Shown: positions 1 through 12,577 of the stretch, one piece after another | How positions within the stretch are numbered: position 1 is the stretch's first letter | How the letters are laid out: each line of letters begins with the position of its first letter | Source: Margaritifera margaritifera | Taxonomy: Eukaryota; Mollusca; Bivalvia; Unionida; Margaritiferidae | Direction: 5' to 3' | Length of the DNA: 64,000 nt | Assembly: GCA_029931535.1 (NCBI GenBank) | Contig: JAQPZY010001664.1 | Span: forward strand, 2,760,001 to 2,824,000 | Translations under genes and position numbers: made by a program | The notes under the pieces: model-generated | Seen by the model: only the letters and a program-made list of their open reading frames with translations | Database searches by the model: none | What the model was told of the DNA's origin: nothing

Positions 1-329
1 ACATTTTCCTTTTGTTCAATAACTTAGGAACTGTTAAGATAATTAGTTGAAATTTTGTATACTTGAATATTGTCACAAAATGATGTGTTTAATTCCACAT
101 TTTGCATCCTTTCTTCAAAGTTAAGGTCACAGGTCTATATTTTATCTTTTTTTTTTTTTTGTTCCTTTCTATTTGAAAAGCTGTTTGAGGTTTAGAATAA
201 ACCATGGTAAACATGTTTCTGTGTTTAATGGACCATGGTGCATCACATCAAGGTTTTTTTACAAAGGTCAAGATGTCAAGGTAATTGATAAATTTTGTCC
301 CCTTTCACAGTTGAAACAATGCAGCTTTT

Positions 330-1570
330 TTTGTAGCTCTGCTGGTCATACATTAGAAGAGCTTATAGGATGGTCTGTTGTACATCGTCTATAGTCCATC
401 TGTCTGTTAGCACAAGTTTTTTATCACTACTTCTCCTAAACTACTTGGAGGATTGCCATGTAAATCTACACACACATTTATCATGTGATCTGGTTGTCCC
501 TAAATGAAAATGGTGCAGCTCAGACATCTATATGGCCAACGTAGCAACCATCTTGAAAATCTTGTCATCGCTACTTCTGCTGAATGGATGGTCATATCAA
601 CATGGGATTTTCATTAAAATACTTCTGTTGGTCCCAAATGAAAATGATGCCAATCTGACATCGATTATATGGCCACCACAGCAGCCATCTTGAAAATCTT
701 AATCCTTTTGAATGGATGGTCATATCAACATGTGGTTGTCACTAAAGATTTCTTATAATGTCTAGTTGGCCCTGAATGAATATGGTGCTGATCTGATGTC
801 CAATATTGAAAATCTTGTTATTGCTACACCACCTGAATGGATGGTCATATCATCATGGGGTTTTCACTAAAAGACTTCTTATGGTTTTTACTAAAAGATT
901 TCTTATGGTCTTAAATGAAAATGGTGCGAATCTGATGCCCAAAATGGCCACCACAGTGGCCATATTGTTATCACTACTCATACTGAACAAAAAGTAATAT
1001 TGCCATGGGGTTTTCACCAGAAGACTTCTTATGATGTCTAGGTGATCGTAAATGAAAATGGTGCTGCTCAAACAACCAATATGGCCACCACAGAGGCTAT
1101 CTTGAAAATCTTGTTATCACTACTCCTGAATGAATGGTCATATCGGCATGGGCTTTGCACAGAATGATTATTTTATGATGTCTAGTTGGTCATAAATGAA
1201 AATGGTGCCAATATGACTTCCAATATGGCCATCACAATGGCCATCTTGAAAATCTTGTTATTGCTACTTCTACTAGATGACTGCTCATATCAATATTTTG
1301 CTTTCACCAAAAGACTTCTTATGATGTCTAGTTGGGTTTAAGTGAAAATGGTGCCAGTCTGATATCCAATATTTCCACTATGGCAGCCATCTTGAAAATC
1401 TCGTAATCGTTACTCCTCCAAAACTTAAAGTCATGTCAACATAGGGTTTCCATTAGAAGACATCTTTACAATGTCTTGTTGGTCCTAAATGATGTCTTGT
1501 TGGTCTGAAATGAAACTGGTGCTGATCTTATATCCAATATTTCCACCACAACAGCTAATTTGAAAATCTT
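330..1570 (+). repeat. Dispersed element with ~140-bp tandem core, about eight copies
   Basis: A head at 330-362 (agctctgctggtcatacatt...agagctta) is followed by a degenerate tandem array. The anchor aaatgaaaatggtg or a variant recurs near 501, 636, 773, 913, 1050, 1193, 1339 and 1508. Each unit also holds cagccatcttgaaaatctt and gacttcttatgatgtctag. A related 2-3 copy block is at 24,340-24,720 and a related head at 23,297. This lies in the intron left of exon 1. Units are diverged and the short reading frames in them have no coding signature. Confidence 0.75.
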
Positions 1571-1954
1571 GCTATTGCTGAAGAATATCAGAAATGGTTT
1601 CAACACTGCAGTTAAAAGTAAGAAATGGTCTTGTCTTAAATTCCTGGAGATTCTTTTTGAACAATAGAGTGTTAATCCCTTCAAGGGAGTCTTGTTTTCT
1701 TACCTTGTTTTTGCAATGATAGTAGCTATTATAAGGACCGATCAGTTAAAATTGTTACAGATACACTTGTGTTTGTTTAGCTGGCTTTTCTTAAAATAAG
1801 TCAAGATAAAACAAAGTTTTGCAAAATAAAATTTTGAAAACATTTGTGGGCCAAAACCAGCTTTTTTTCCTATCATGTCCTTCTTTAGAATATTGCTAAA
1901 GTCATTGTGTGAAAGGTTTCATAATTAATTGAGGGAAACTTACTGTTTTGACAG

Positions 1955-2064
1955 GTTGCCTTCATTGGTATTTCAAACTGGGCTCTTGACCCTGCCAAGA
2001 TGAACCGTGGAATTCTGGTGCAGAGGGAAGTACCTGACCTTGAGGAACTCATAAACACAGCACA
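1955..2064 (+). CDS. RNF213: RNF213-like exon 1 of window (end of AAA core, sensor-1 region)
   Basis: The exon starts after a tttgacag acceptor in codon phase 0 and ends with two bases of a codon before gttagt. It encodes 36 full codons beginning VAFIGISNWALDPAKM. The asparagine of the ISNWALD strand sits where AAA+ sensor 1 is expected. The NRGI that follows is nearly invariant in RNF213 proteins. In the human protein this stretch closely follows a Walker B motif, so the ATP-binding half of this unit (probably AAA4) should be encoded left of the window; no such exon was found in 1-1954. AAA unit numbering is from family knowledge and is tentative. Confidence 0.93.
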
Positions 2065-2389
2065 GTTAGTTTCACACTTGACTATATGAAATTTGTTTGT
2101 AGTTTTACTTTACTATTTCACACTTTATTTGAGTAATTTTCAAGTATTGCCATATTTGTGTAGATTTGCCCCCTTAAGGTGTGTGATTTTATTCCAAGTT
2201 TTATGCATGCCAGTGAAAAAAGTTGCAGAGTAGATATTCAGCGACAAATCTGTCCATCAAACATCATACACCAAATGAGTATTAAATGTGGGCAGTAGTT
2301 TCTTTGAATGGTTATATCTCATTTGCCTAAGCAGTTTGTTATAAGACTTGAAAAGAATAGACATTTATCAGAAACATTAAAGAATCCAT

Positions 2390-2545
2390 GTGAAATGGTT
2401 AGTGTGCCAGACTCATGATGGTAAGGGTGCATGTTTGAATCCTACCATGAAATCAGACTAAACAGGCTACCATGGTGTGTCCTTGGGCAAGGCACTGAAA
2501 GACCTACTGGTGTTGCTGTGCCGTAAAATAACAAACTAAACCAAA
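2390..2545 (+). mobile_element. tRNA-derived SINE
   Basis: A box-A-like start (tggttagtgtgccagactc) and a box-B-like gtttgaatcc lie ~37 bp apart, as in a tRNA-derived RNA polymerase III promoter. A body with tgtgtccttgggcaaggcac follows, and the element ends in a caaac/accaaacc-rich tail near 2,530-2,550. An inverted, related copy is at 13,205-13,345. Target-site duplications were not resolved. Confidence 0.65.
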
Positions 2546-3150
2546 CCAAACCCAAGTCATATGTGGGATGAAAAGTTATTCGATGAAGGTTAAGAAATCA
2601 AAGACCACATGTATACAGTTTTTGTAAAAATATATCTTAGGACTAATTGGGCTTAAAACCTACACTGTTGTCCTTCTTTCATTCCTATATTAGATACACT
2701 TTTTTATTAGTAAACTGGTAGAAATATATTTGGTATATAAATGTATGGTAATACCCAAGCAAAAAGGAAAAAGATTTTAAAATCTGAGTAATAGGTATAG
2801 AATACCATGTATGAGATAATTTTTCTTATTCAATTTTTGAACTAATATACATTTGATTTTCATTCATTTACTAATGTTAGCTTTCTTAATTGTCATTTAT
2901 TACCTGGATCAAAATGTTGTAGTTGATAAGTTGTTCATAAAAGTATAGCAAATTGAATGTAGTTCATAAAAGTATAGCAAATTAGATCTCTTTAATATAA
3001 ATATGTCTGCAGGTATGTTTTCATATATGAATGGATTGATGAATCTGTTAATTGATTGCTCTGAAATTTGCTTTGAATCTGTGATAGGGTATTGTGAAGT
3101 TTTTCTGACCTTGACAATAGAAATGTTCACAAGTATTTTTTTCATTGCAG

Positions 3151-3288
3151 AGGGATCTGGTCTACCAAGGGTCATGTCTCCAAGCATGTGGAACCTTTTA
3201 TTGAATCCCTAGCAAAATCTTATTTGGATCTCTTTAAAGTAGCCTCAGACAAACTTCGGGAATTCTTTGGTCTGCGGGATTTCTACAG
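3151..3288 (+). CDS. RNF213: RNF213-like exon 2 (helical lid of the same AAA unit)
   Basis: The exon completes the split codon from exon 1 (ca + a) and continues GIWSTKGHVSKHVEPFIESL, then KVASDKLREFFGLRDFYR. The acceptor is tttcattgcag and the donor is ag|gtttgt, leaving phase 2. EFFGLRD followed by a Tyr-rich turn is a strong landmark: the vertebrate protein has the same motif in the helical small domain after this AAA core. Length and phase fit both neighbours exactly. No stop or frameshift is present. Confidence 0.93.
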
Positions 3289-3508
3289 GTTTGTACTTTT
3301 TAGAAATAAAGTTTAGTCTCCATATATGCAGTTGCAACATACAGTATATCGAGGCAATCAGTTGTCATTATTGTCCACACCCAAGATTAAGTTCAATATT
3401 AAAGCTTTTTAGATTAAGCTGAATGATAAAGTCTATTTATTTCCTTTGATATGTGTCTCTTCTAGTTAAATAAAAGGTGGGCTCAACAGATGGAAGTCTC
3501 TTGTTGTT

Positions 3509-3740
3509 AGCTCACCTGGTTTACAGTAAATCTTTGTCCATCATTCATTTTCCATTCACAGTTGCTATTTACAACCTCTTAAAAAAACTGCTTGACAGAA
3601 TTTGACTAAATTTGAAAGGAATCGTCTGGTCATCAGTGCTACAAAATTAGGAGTAGTCCGCTAGTCCGAGGCTAGTACATTTCCTGTCAGATTAGTAGTT
3701 TTCATAATTTCAGTAGTCTTATGGCTAGTGTGTGTGTATG

Positions 3741-3777
<37 letters not shown>

Positions 3778-4330
3778 TATTATTTTGTGGGAAGGACTAG
3801 TGAAGATTAAGCAGGACTAGTAAATTTCTCAACCTACTAGTTCCTTTGGCTGCAAAGAAATTTATATAAAATTTTAGGCTTGTGTGATGAAGCTCATCAA
3901 ATATGGCTACTGTTACTAATAATAGAAAATCTTTGCCCAGCTTCTTCTCAACAACAACCCAGAAGAATTTTACTAAATTTGATAGCATTCAGGCATGAAG
4001 TTATTTCAGATTTGTTCAAATGATGCCGATCCACCATAAATATAGCCACTATTCTCAAAACTACTCGTCAGAATTTAATGAGATTTGACTGAAAGCATCC
4101 TGGCATGAAGTTCTTCCAAATTTGTTCAAACATTGCCAATCTGCAATTAAATTATGGCCATCATTTCTAAAAGCCACTCAGCAAAATTTGACCAGATTTA
4201 ACAGAAAAACATCTTGGCATGTGGAGCTTTTAATTTTCTACAAATATGCCAATCGGACATAAAAACATGACTGCTGGTAATAAAAGTAAAAAAAAATGTC
4301 TAAGAACTTCTTCTGTGTTGGGTGTAATGA
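3509..4330 (+). repeat. Hairpin-headed element with ~110-bp degenerate tandem core
   Basis: It begins with agctcacctggtttacag, the left half of a hairpin head seen intact at 34,268. The core has recurring agaatttgacTaaatttga, catcctggcatgaagtt and gccgatccacc-type motifs near 3,590, 3,965, 4,071 and 4,182. The same family recurs at 21,660-21,900, 34,350-34,600 and 59,656-60,490. A (TG)n/(TA)n microsatellite at 3,728-3,777 lies inside it. Confidence 0.65.
3728..3777. repeat. (TG)n(TA)n(TG)n microsatellite
   Basis: A compound dinucleotide run: short TG, then TA, then about twelve TG units. It lies in the intron between exons 2 and 3. Confidence 0.9.
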
Positions 4331-4609
4331 AATGAAATTTTTTTAGTGTGAGCTCGAGCTGAGAATTTTGTGAAGATGGGTCTGATCAATACTTCTGGAA
4401 ACTTTAACAGAGTATGCGAAATCATGTGCTACATTTAATTATGATAAGCCACACTTTTAATTAAGTTTGAAATAACACCAGATTTAAGAATGTGAATTTT
4501 CTAAAAGTTCTTTTAATTCCTGTCAGATATTTCCTCAGCACAGAATATGAATAAATTTAAAAAAATATTTCCACCAAAGATTTCTTTAAAAAGTATTCAT
4601 ATATTTCAG

Positions 4610-4769
4610 TCTCATGAAGATGATCTATTCCTTTGTGGAGCAAACAAAGAAGCCCCCAACATGGTACCAGCTTCTTCATTCCATAAAGAGGAATTTTGGT
4701 GGACTGGACGCCATTAGCCCAATAGAAACATTTGCCAAAAGACTGACCATGGTAGACCGAGAGACAGAG
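4610..4769 (+). CDS. RNF213: RNF213-like exon 3 (C-terminal half of AAA lid)
   Basis: The exon opens after a tatatttcag acceptor, completes the split serine codon and adds 53 codons. It begins LMKMIYSFVEQTKKPPTW and includes SIKRNFGGLDAISPIETFAK, which match the vertebrate segments SLIKMVF and LRNFSGKDDIQALDIF. It closes at gag|gtttgt in phase 0. This is the end of the helical lid before a poorly conserved linker. The next intron is 7.8 kb and carries the terminal-inverted-repeat element. Confidence 0.92.
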
Positions 4770-6837
4770 GTTTGTATTGCCAACTTTTTTTTATAGAGCG
4801 TGTTTTTGACTCTGAAATAGTTGGGAAATGTTTATTTTGTGGCATTGAAACAACATGAAGGAATAATGTTTCACATTTTTGGCAGATCTTTCTGTAAATT
4901 TTTTGTCTATGTTTTAGCTTTGCAATTCTTTAGCAGCTTTGTGGGGTGGATACATTTTTGCAACATGTATATTAGTGATTGCAGATACAGGAAGAAATTT
5001 ATTATTACTTTAAACCCCTAAGGAAAAACGGTCTTTTTTAAGTAAAATAATTGGCAGCAAACTTAATCTTATAGGTTATATTTATTGCCAGTGAGACAGC
5101 AGGGAAATAACTCTTACACCCTGAAGAAAACAGTCATAAATATTGTCCACAACAATTGATGGATTATAGACTCTCAGATTCTTTATTCATAGTAATAGTG
5201 AACAGGGATTACAGAATTCTATTCAGTGATCACAAAGCCATTTTTTCAGTTTCTGCACCAGTATCAAATTGAGGGTACCCCCAGGAAGGAGGAACATTTA
5301 CTCTGGTAGCTGTCTATAGACTACTTAAAGGTTCTCAAAAAATCTGGTGGTATTTTGCAAAGTTTAATGAAATCACAGAAACAAAGTTATTTTGTATTTG
5401 TTTCAGTAGATGAGAAATTTTTATCGGCTTTGTTTTCACAATCTCTTTCTGAGACCAGTAAACTATATGTCTCCACTGATATTTTAAAGAACTGTTATAT
5501 GGTACAGTACAGCTCACGTGATTTTTCAGAACCTCACGCATCGCGGTGGGGGACTTAATCCCCTCCACTCTAGCTCCACGATAACACTCCGCGGTGGAGG
5601 CATAAATTGGCATAAATACCTACAAATCACCGCCGCGTTTCGGCAGGCATGCCGATGTAAACTCCACCATGGAGGGGCTAGTCGACATTACTGATTGACA
5701 TCTGAACAGCCAATGAATGAAGACCACCTATGGAAAGACTGAGACGTCAAGAGTGATTTACAACCGGATACCATTTGAAGAATCGGTCGTCTTTATTTCG
5801 ATCATGTTTGGACAATAAAAATATAATTTCAAAAGGCTTGTATATTCAGTACACATTACTGTTTATAAAAGGTTGATCAACTTCTTTTGCAATAAGTTTA
5901 TGATTTTAATTTATTTCAAATAAATATGCACTGACTTGACGAGAAGCACACATTGCTGAGCTTCTCAAGCAGAATAAATTTATCATTTTGTTCCAAAGGG
6001 AAGTAATTCTCTGAGATATCGACAATTAAAATCCAAATTGACATCCGGTTCTGCTTACCCCCCCCCCCCCCCCTCACAACAACCCTAAAACACTGAATTT
6101 ACACTGAAATGCAAACTGCGTGCTTAGTCTTTAAGCAGTAATAGCATAGTCACGAGGCTGAATATTATGACTGCATGTGTACTGTAAGGGACTGACCATT
6201 TAATATATGGGGTTTATATGTTGTTTTGTTTTTTTCGACCGGGATATTTTTTGTTCTTTCATCACAATATTTATTTATTTTAAGTGAAATATAGAACGGA
6301 TTAACGTCTACTACAAAAATCAGAGAAAGACAATTGTTTTCATGCATTTACTCCCCTCCCCCCCCCCCTTTGGAAAATTCAATTGTCTCTCCCTAATAAA
6401 GACTTGGCTTCAGCGGATGTTCTACAGAAATCAAGGCAGGAACCATTGTGAACACTGTTGTAAAATATTAACAAGGGTTTGCACCAAAGGATGATGTAAG
6501 TTTCAGCTTGGGAACAGTGTGTTTTTATCACACGAAGCCATCTCACTTGGCGCGTTGTACTTTACAGCCGCAATTATGGTCCTGCCATTAACAACGGAAG
6601 TTTGATAATTGTTAGTAATTAATCTGAACTCGGCTTATTATCGAAATGAAAAATAATATGGAAATTTCTCAAATCTGAAATGTTCAGAGATTTTAATTTC
6701 CAACAAGTTTAGAGCATTTTGGATGGATGTATTGTCTCCACGTGTATCCTATTGTTTGCTCATTTTTATATGGCAAAAATATAAAAATAAAATATACTCT
6801 TGTAATTATTTTTATGCAGATATTAAAGAATGCAGTT

Positions 6838-7735
6838 TCCTGTTTGTGACTGAGCCTTTGGTTATTGAGCGTGTTTTTGTATGTGGTATATTGCTTTACA
6901 GCTAGAGAGCTTGAGTTACTGTGGCCCAGTGGATAAAATGTGCGACTCACACACACACACACTTGCATGTCTGCAGGGGGTGTGGGGAATGTTGCCTCGT
7001 CCCCGCCCCAATTTTTAAAAAATAATAAATATATCTCTTTTACTTCGGCTCCTGCCACCCACCCACCCACCCCAGAAAATTCCTGCGGATGCCCATGCAC
7101 ACACACACGACTTTAGAGCACGTGCTCGGGAGTTTCTGTGCAGTGGTGGGAAAATTTTGTTCTTTTTTGCTCCATAACGCTATAATGTCTAGCACGTTAT
7201 TACTTTTTTACCATTACTGAACGTTTCTGGATTTCAGTTTATGTACGTCAAGATTTATAATCAGTCAGATTTTAATATTTTAATTCTGACGATTGACTAA
7301 AAATGTTGACATGTCAAGCAGCAAAAAATAAAAATTTTGGTTAAAATTAATAAGCATTTTAGCGTTATTTTTGAAACTCACATTAGTGAAAAACTCTTCA
7401 AAACATACGCAGAATCACGAAAAACTTTAATGGCAGGAACATCTTTTTGGCTTCGTGTGAATGATGAGGCCGCTAATTGAAGAAAGCTAGCCAATCATGG
7501 AATACTTAAACTCTTACTGAAGCATGTACACAAAAAAAAAAAATTCTAATAGTAATAGATTACAATGACTTGGGCAGTAGTGCTTTGCATTCCATATTTT
7601 ATGAGAGAGAGAGAGAGAGAGATGTGGGGATGGGTCTTTTATTGATGATTTTTCTGTATTTTGCATAGTATGCGATAGGAAACGAACAGAAAAAGGAAAA
7701 CAATAATTTCATCTGATGCTAAGTTTACTTGGTGA
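6838..7735 (+). repeat. Internal direct repeat A of the inverted-repeat element, with tRNA-like module
   Basis: This segment is repeated, diverged, at 7,925-8,415. Shared landmarks are tggtatattgctttacagct, actgtggcc(c/a)a(g/a)tggata followed by a CA run, gagtttc/gagtttg with gggaaaattt, gctataatgtctag, a GA microsatellite and aatttcatctgatg. The actgtggcccagtggata and gtgctcgggagttt parts resemble boxes A and B of a tRNA-derived SINE head, with a (CA)n insert where the anticodon arm would be. Confidence 0.65.
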
Positions 7736-7924
7736 TATAGATATAGAAGTATTTAGACCTACAGTATTCACATACAACAAAACAGAAAACAATACAGACA
7801 AAATAATTTAGCTGTCGTCAGACACGTAGTCTCTCTCTCTCCCCCCCCCCCCCCTGGTTATAAGTGCTTGTAAAATTACACACAAACATGCTTTTTATTA
7901 CTCTCTCTGTCTCTCTCTCTCTCT

Positions 7925-8415
7925 CTTTATCTTTGTGACTTTGGAGCGGTTGCTTATTGAGACAAGAAATAAACTAATTTCTTTGAATAGTGTTTGGCAT
8001 GTTTCGGTATATGGTATATTGCTTTACAGCTACAGCTACTGTGGCCAAATGGATAGAGTGTGTGTCACACACACACATTTGATATTGGAGCATGAGGTCG
8101 TGAGTTTGCAACCACTGACGGGAAAATTTGTTTCTTTTTTTCCCCCTCTATTATGCTATAATGTCTAGTACAGAATTACTTTTCTTACCACTTGCAAACT
8201 TTTCCAGATTTCAGTTTACGATAACTTGTGCAGTAGTGATTTGGATTCCATATTTTACGAGAGAGAGAGAGAGAGTGGGGGAGGGGAACTTTACTAAGAA
8301 GAGTTAATGATCTAAAATTATTCATCTTATTTTTCTGTATTATGCATATTATGCAATAGGAAAACGAAAAGAAAAGAAAAAGTTAAACATTAATTTCATC
8401 TGATGCGCAAGTTTG
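7925..8415 (+). repeat. Internal direct repeat B of the inverted-repeat element
   Basis: This is the second copy of the module at 6,838-7,735, shorter because it lacks the G/C-rich insert near 6,975-7,085. Its box-B-like gaggtcgtgagtttgcaacc (8,094-8,113) is closer to a tRNA T-arm than that of copy A. A GA microsatellite at 8,262-8,276 matches the one at 7,603-7,621. Confidence 0.65.
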
Positions 8416-10024
8416 TCAAATCAATGGCAAAGAAAACAAACCCGCAGAAGCGCTGCTGTTGTACTTTTAGGTTAACAGTTAGCACATGAAATTAACATGT
8501 CAATATCAAAGAAAACAAGCAGTGTTTATTGTTTCTCTTGTGCTAGGTTAATGCACGTGTCAACTACATGTATCTAGGACGACCTTTTTGCGACCATTTG
8601 TGATTTTAAAAAAACCTGCTACTTTGGTAATTAATGTAAAATAGTACAGTTTAAAATCAAATAACGATGTGAAATCTTAATAATGCTTTATTTAAGCAAT
8701 TGGATGTCAGAAAAGAGCGTACAATATGTGAATGAGTACTCATGCATGGAGTAACCATCAGTACTTGTGCGATTGTGTTTCACTTCAGTCAGGTATGACT
8801 GCAGCTTTGTTATTAATTTGTTTGATGTTTATCGTTCTTTTAATTGCAGGTAGTACAATATCACTTACTTTCATGTGATCATTAAAATTTTGTATTGCGT
8901 TTACTGAAAAAGAGATAAGGATATGAATGCATGTTTAGATTCCAATAACATAGTATTGAAGAAAAAAAAATTAGATTCATTGCGCAAAATGTAGTATTAA
9001 TACAGTTTGCGAGGCATTGTCATTATGTTATCATCATCTAAAATATGATTTGGCACTATGTATCATACATTATCTTCATTAGAACAAGGAAATATTTATA
9101 ATTAACTGAATTACTACGTTTTTTTCAGTATCAAAAAGTTGGCAAATTGCTCCCCAGAGGGATAACAATGTAGATAAATCGGTGCCCCCCCCCCCCCCCG
9201 TCTCTCTCTCAACCTCTGCTTGCTCTGCTTGCATGGGTGATAAACAGTAAACCATGCCCATATTATCGAGACCACGTCCACTCCGCGGTGGTGATCGGAT
9301 GCGACTCCGCGAGAAAGCGCGGTGTGCAGGACTATTCTCCGCGACAACTGTCAGGAAGTTTGGAGTGATGGTGGAGGGGTTTTTCTTAATCCTCTCCACT
9401 CACTCTCCGTCCCCACCGCGATGCATAGGGTTCCGAAAAATTACGTGAGCTGTACTGTATATCATCGGTTAGTCATATTTTTGGGTTGCACAGAGATTTT
9501 GCCAGACTACAGGATTGCAGGAGTTTTGCAAAAACGATCAGGAGTCGAGCATATTTTAAAAAATTGATGGGAAACAGATAAGACAAATTGCCTGCAGTTG
9601 TTATACCCAATGTACTGATTTCTTCTTTTTTTTTAAGTTCAAAATAAATGTTTTATCAAATCATCATATTTGTTTCCTTTTGTCCATGATTCCACTTCAT
9701 CTGTTTTTAGGTAGATGTAGTGTTTGCATACCATTAATTGTATAATCAAGAAGTGAAGTTTCTGGTGCATAAACTATTGAGGGGTTCTGATTTAATTGTC
9801 TACTGTAGGGGTGTAGTAGGTTTATCCGTTGATCAATAATGAAGGAAATTTAAGCAGTGTGAAAAAACATCAATAATGGCTGGAAACTATGTTTAAATGT
9901 ATGATAAGTGACTTTTTTGGAAAGTGGACAAGACAGAAACATTGTCTGCTCATGACAAACACATAGGAAGATGATATATATCATATGTTTAGGCACCAAC
10001 TGAGTAAAGGGCAGAAAGTAGTAA

Positions 10025-10292
10025 TGCAGAAATGGCCAGCTCTTAAGCCTGTTGAACTTAGACACAATGACACTGATCTCATTCAAGAGTGCTCTGAAAA
10101 CTCAGCTATTTCGACTACAAGAACAGACTTCAGACTTAGCAATGTTCCTTAGCTTCATTATTTTCAGCATGTTTTTTTGTTTGCAATTTCATGGTGTTTG
10201 TTTTTCTAATCGTGTCCATATATATGTCCTTATGTGTTAACTAATATTGTAAAGCACTTTGAGCTTCTAAAGATTAAACGCTGTACTAAATC

Positions 10293-10338
<46 letters not shown>
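10025..10338 (+). mobile_element. CR1/L2-like LINE 3' end with (ATT)n tail (family A)
   Basis: The translated 5' part gives ISFKSALKTQLFRLQE, the usual C-terminus of CR1/L2-type reverse transcriptase ORFs. A ~170-bp 3' UTR with gtaaagcactttgagcttct follows and ends in about 13 ATT units (10,297-10,337). The longer copy at 55,397-56,043 shares both the protein end and the UTR. Strongly 5'-truncated, as is typical of target-primed reverse transcription. Confidence 0.85.
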
Positions 10339-10339
<1 letters not shown>

Positions 10340-11289
10340 ACATCTTGGTATGTGGAAAGTGAAGAAAGTCATTAAATGCTTGTTTTGAACACTGTCATTT
10401 GGCGTTTATTTCCCAGCCTCACCCACCCATTAATTCCCCTCCTCAGGAGGTTGGGTAGAGGACCTCCCATTCATAAAAAAAAAAAATAATAATTTGGCAG
10501 CATCTCAGGTAGCGTGACTCTACCTGAGAAAATGGATGTTTTTCACAAAAAAAAAAGAAGTCTTATTCACTGACGTCAGGCATCAGGATAATAAATTGAA
10601 CAATTTGACAATTTAATTAATCAATTAATTTTGATCCACAAATGCTTAGGAACCCTATATCTGGATATCTTGTCATGACATGGTTCACAACTCATTGATT
10701 AATACGGGCAATCAACTCATCGGGTACTAGAGTAAATATTATTGACATGTAGGCAGATTCAGTTTACAGTACAAATCCAGATTTAGACAGACTTTTTCAA
10801 TGAATATGAATGGTGGACAAATATTTATTTGAGTAGAGTAGTTAGCAAGTTGTATTTTGAGTTCACTGGAATGCTTAATAAGTTTTTTTTAAGGTCTTAC
10901 ATAAGACCCAGCATTGATAGAAAAGAGAACAAGTTCACTGTAATTACTTGAGATATGAAAGAGAATTAATAATGACTTTAAATTGCTTACATGCATTTCT
11001 CTCATGATCATTTCTATATATGTTATCTTCTTAAAAAATGTATGTATTGAGAACAAAAGTGTCTTCAAAATATTGTATCAATTAATCATTACATGTATTT
11101 TGATACAACGTGAATCCATGAATTCTAGTCATAAGACTTACTATATCCTCTTGACAAAGAAGTGGGGGTATATTGCATTGTGCCTTTTATGTGTATGTTT
11201 ATTCATTCATTATCTTTGCAGTATTTTGTTAACCACTCAATATTATGCAAATTGGTAAGAGGATGCATCTCGGGAAGAGAAATTTGGCC

Positions 11290-12240
11290 ATACAAAAACT
11301 AGGCTATTTTGACAATTTGAATGCTTCGATAACTTAAATTTTTTCAGCTGTTTGTTTGTTATACCCCAATATCTTGGACTATATGTCATCAACACTCATA
11401 AAAATTGATATGTAGATAAACCTGGAATAAAGTAACTCAACCATACAAAAAGTAGGTCAATGTGATCTAAGTTGCATGCACTAGTGACTTTTTATTTTCG
11501 GTTCATTACACCCTCAACTTATTGGACCCATTTCACATATACTCTTGAAAATAGATACATTTCTTTGAAATTAATTCAGCCATATGGATACTAGGTCAAT
11601 GTGACCTAATTTGTATGCATTAGTGACTTTTGTATTTTCTGCTGTTCATTACATCCTCAAAATCTTGGACTGTATTTCACCTACACTAATACTCGAGTGA
11701 CTTGGTATTTTCAACTATTTGTCACACCCCCCCAGTATATTGGACCCTGTTACGCCTACTCCTAACTTATTAAAAATTGGCTTGTGGACACATCTTGACT
11801 AAAGTAACTCCACCATACCACTACTATGTCATTTTGACCCAGTTTTTACACCTGAGTGACTTTTGTATATTCAGCTCTTTGTTCATCATGCCCTCAATAT
11901 CTTTGATCCTATTTCACCGACGTGTGAAAATTGGTATGTGGATGCATCATGATAGTAACTCATCTATACCACAGTAGGTCTATGCGACCATACATTCATG
12001 CTTGAGTAACTTGTTCATATTTTGTTATCTGTTCATTACATCCTCAATATCTTAGACCCTATTTCACCAACACTGGTGAAAATTTGTAGTATGGATGCAT
12101 ATCAAGGTGAGTAATCCTACTATAAAAAACTAGGTCATTATGACCTCATTTCCCATACACTTATGTAAATTGGTATGTGAATACATCTCAAGAGTAATTC
12201 ATCCATACCAAAGTAGGTAACTGTGACCTAATTCTCAGGC
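11290..12240 (+). repeat. ~150-bp degenerate tandem array, about six copies
   Basis: The anchor taggtcaatgtgacct or a variant recurs near 11,454, 11,601, 11,828, 11,977, 12,133 and 12,216. In between are gtgacttttgtattttc, gttcattacaccctcaat and cttggaccctatttcac motifs. It lies just left of exon 4. No flanking element ends were recognised. Confidence 0.7.
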
Positions 12241-12577
12241 TTGAGTGATGGGGGTATTTTTCTCTAGACCAGTCTGTATATTGTCAGCTCCTCCATATGT
12301 GCTCCTGTTGGTGAGGGGATTTGTATTTACAGGTAAACACCTTTGCCATATATACTCTTTATATTTAATTTTTGTTTCAGATCAGTATACCCTCTCAATC
12401 AATTGGGAAATAAAATTATTGATGTTTTCATATGCATTGCATGATAAAATCATCTTGCTGCATTGTACTTTCTGGTATTGGCCTCTTTTTCCTATATTCA
12501 GAAGTAACCAAGGTGAATGTCAGATCAAAGTCCAAGCAATTAATTATTATGCTTGTATGTGTACCTTATGATTTCAG

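Larger units (their letters stand above)
5503..9459. mobile_element. 3.95-kb DNA transposon-like element with ~49-bp terminal inverted repeats
   Basis: The left end (5,503-5,551) begins tacagtacagctcacgtgat and the right end (9,411-9,459) is its inverse, ending cacgtaa/ctgtactgta in complementary form. Both arms include a cgcggtgggg block and about 42 of 49 bases agree by eye. If the outer TA on each side is the target duplication, the element is 5,505-9,457. Inside the ends are GC-rich tracts with ccgcggtgg motifs at ~5,590 and ~9,283, unlike the AT-rich surroundings. No transposase frame was recognised: the longest internal frames are ~137 codons and run through microsatellites. It is therefore called non-autonomous and left unassigned to a superfamily; TA targets would suit Tc1/mariner or relatives. 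Confidence 0.8.

Noticed and set aside
6693..7106. 137-codon minus-strand frame inside the inverted-repeat element as a transposase
   Set aside because: Crosses CA and C-rich microsatellites and shows no DDE/D or zinc-finger pattern.
9079..9399. Overlapping 77- and 106-codon frames near the right end of the inverted-repeat element
   Set aside because: Driven by the GC-rich terminal region and a poly-C run; no conserved motif.
12245..12571. 108-codon plus-strand frame just before exon 4
   Set aside because: Runs through the ~150-bp repeat array into the polypyrimidine tract; no homology or splice logic.
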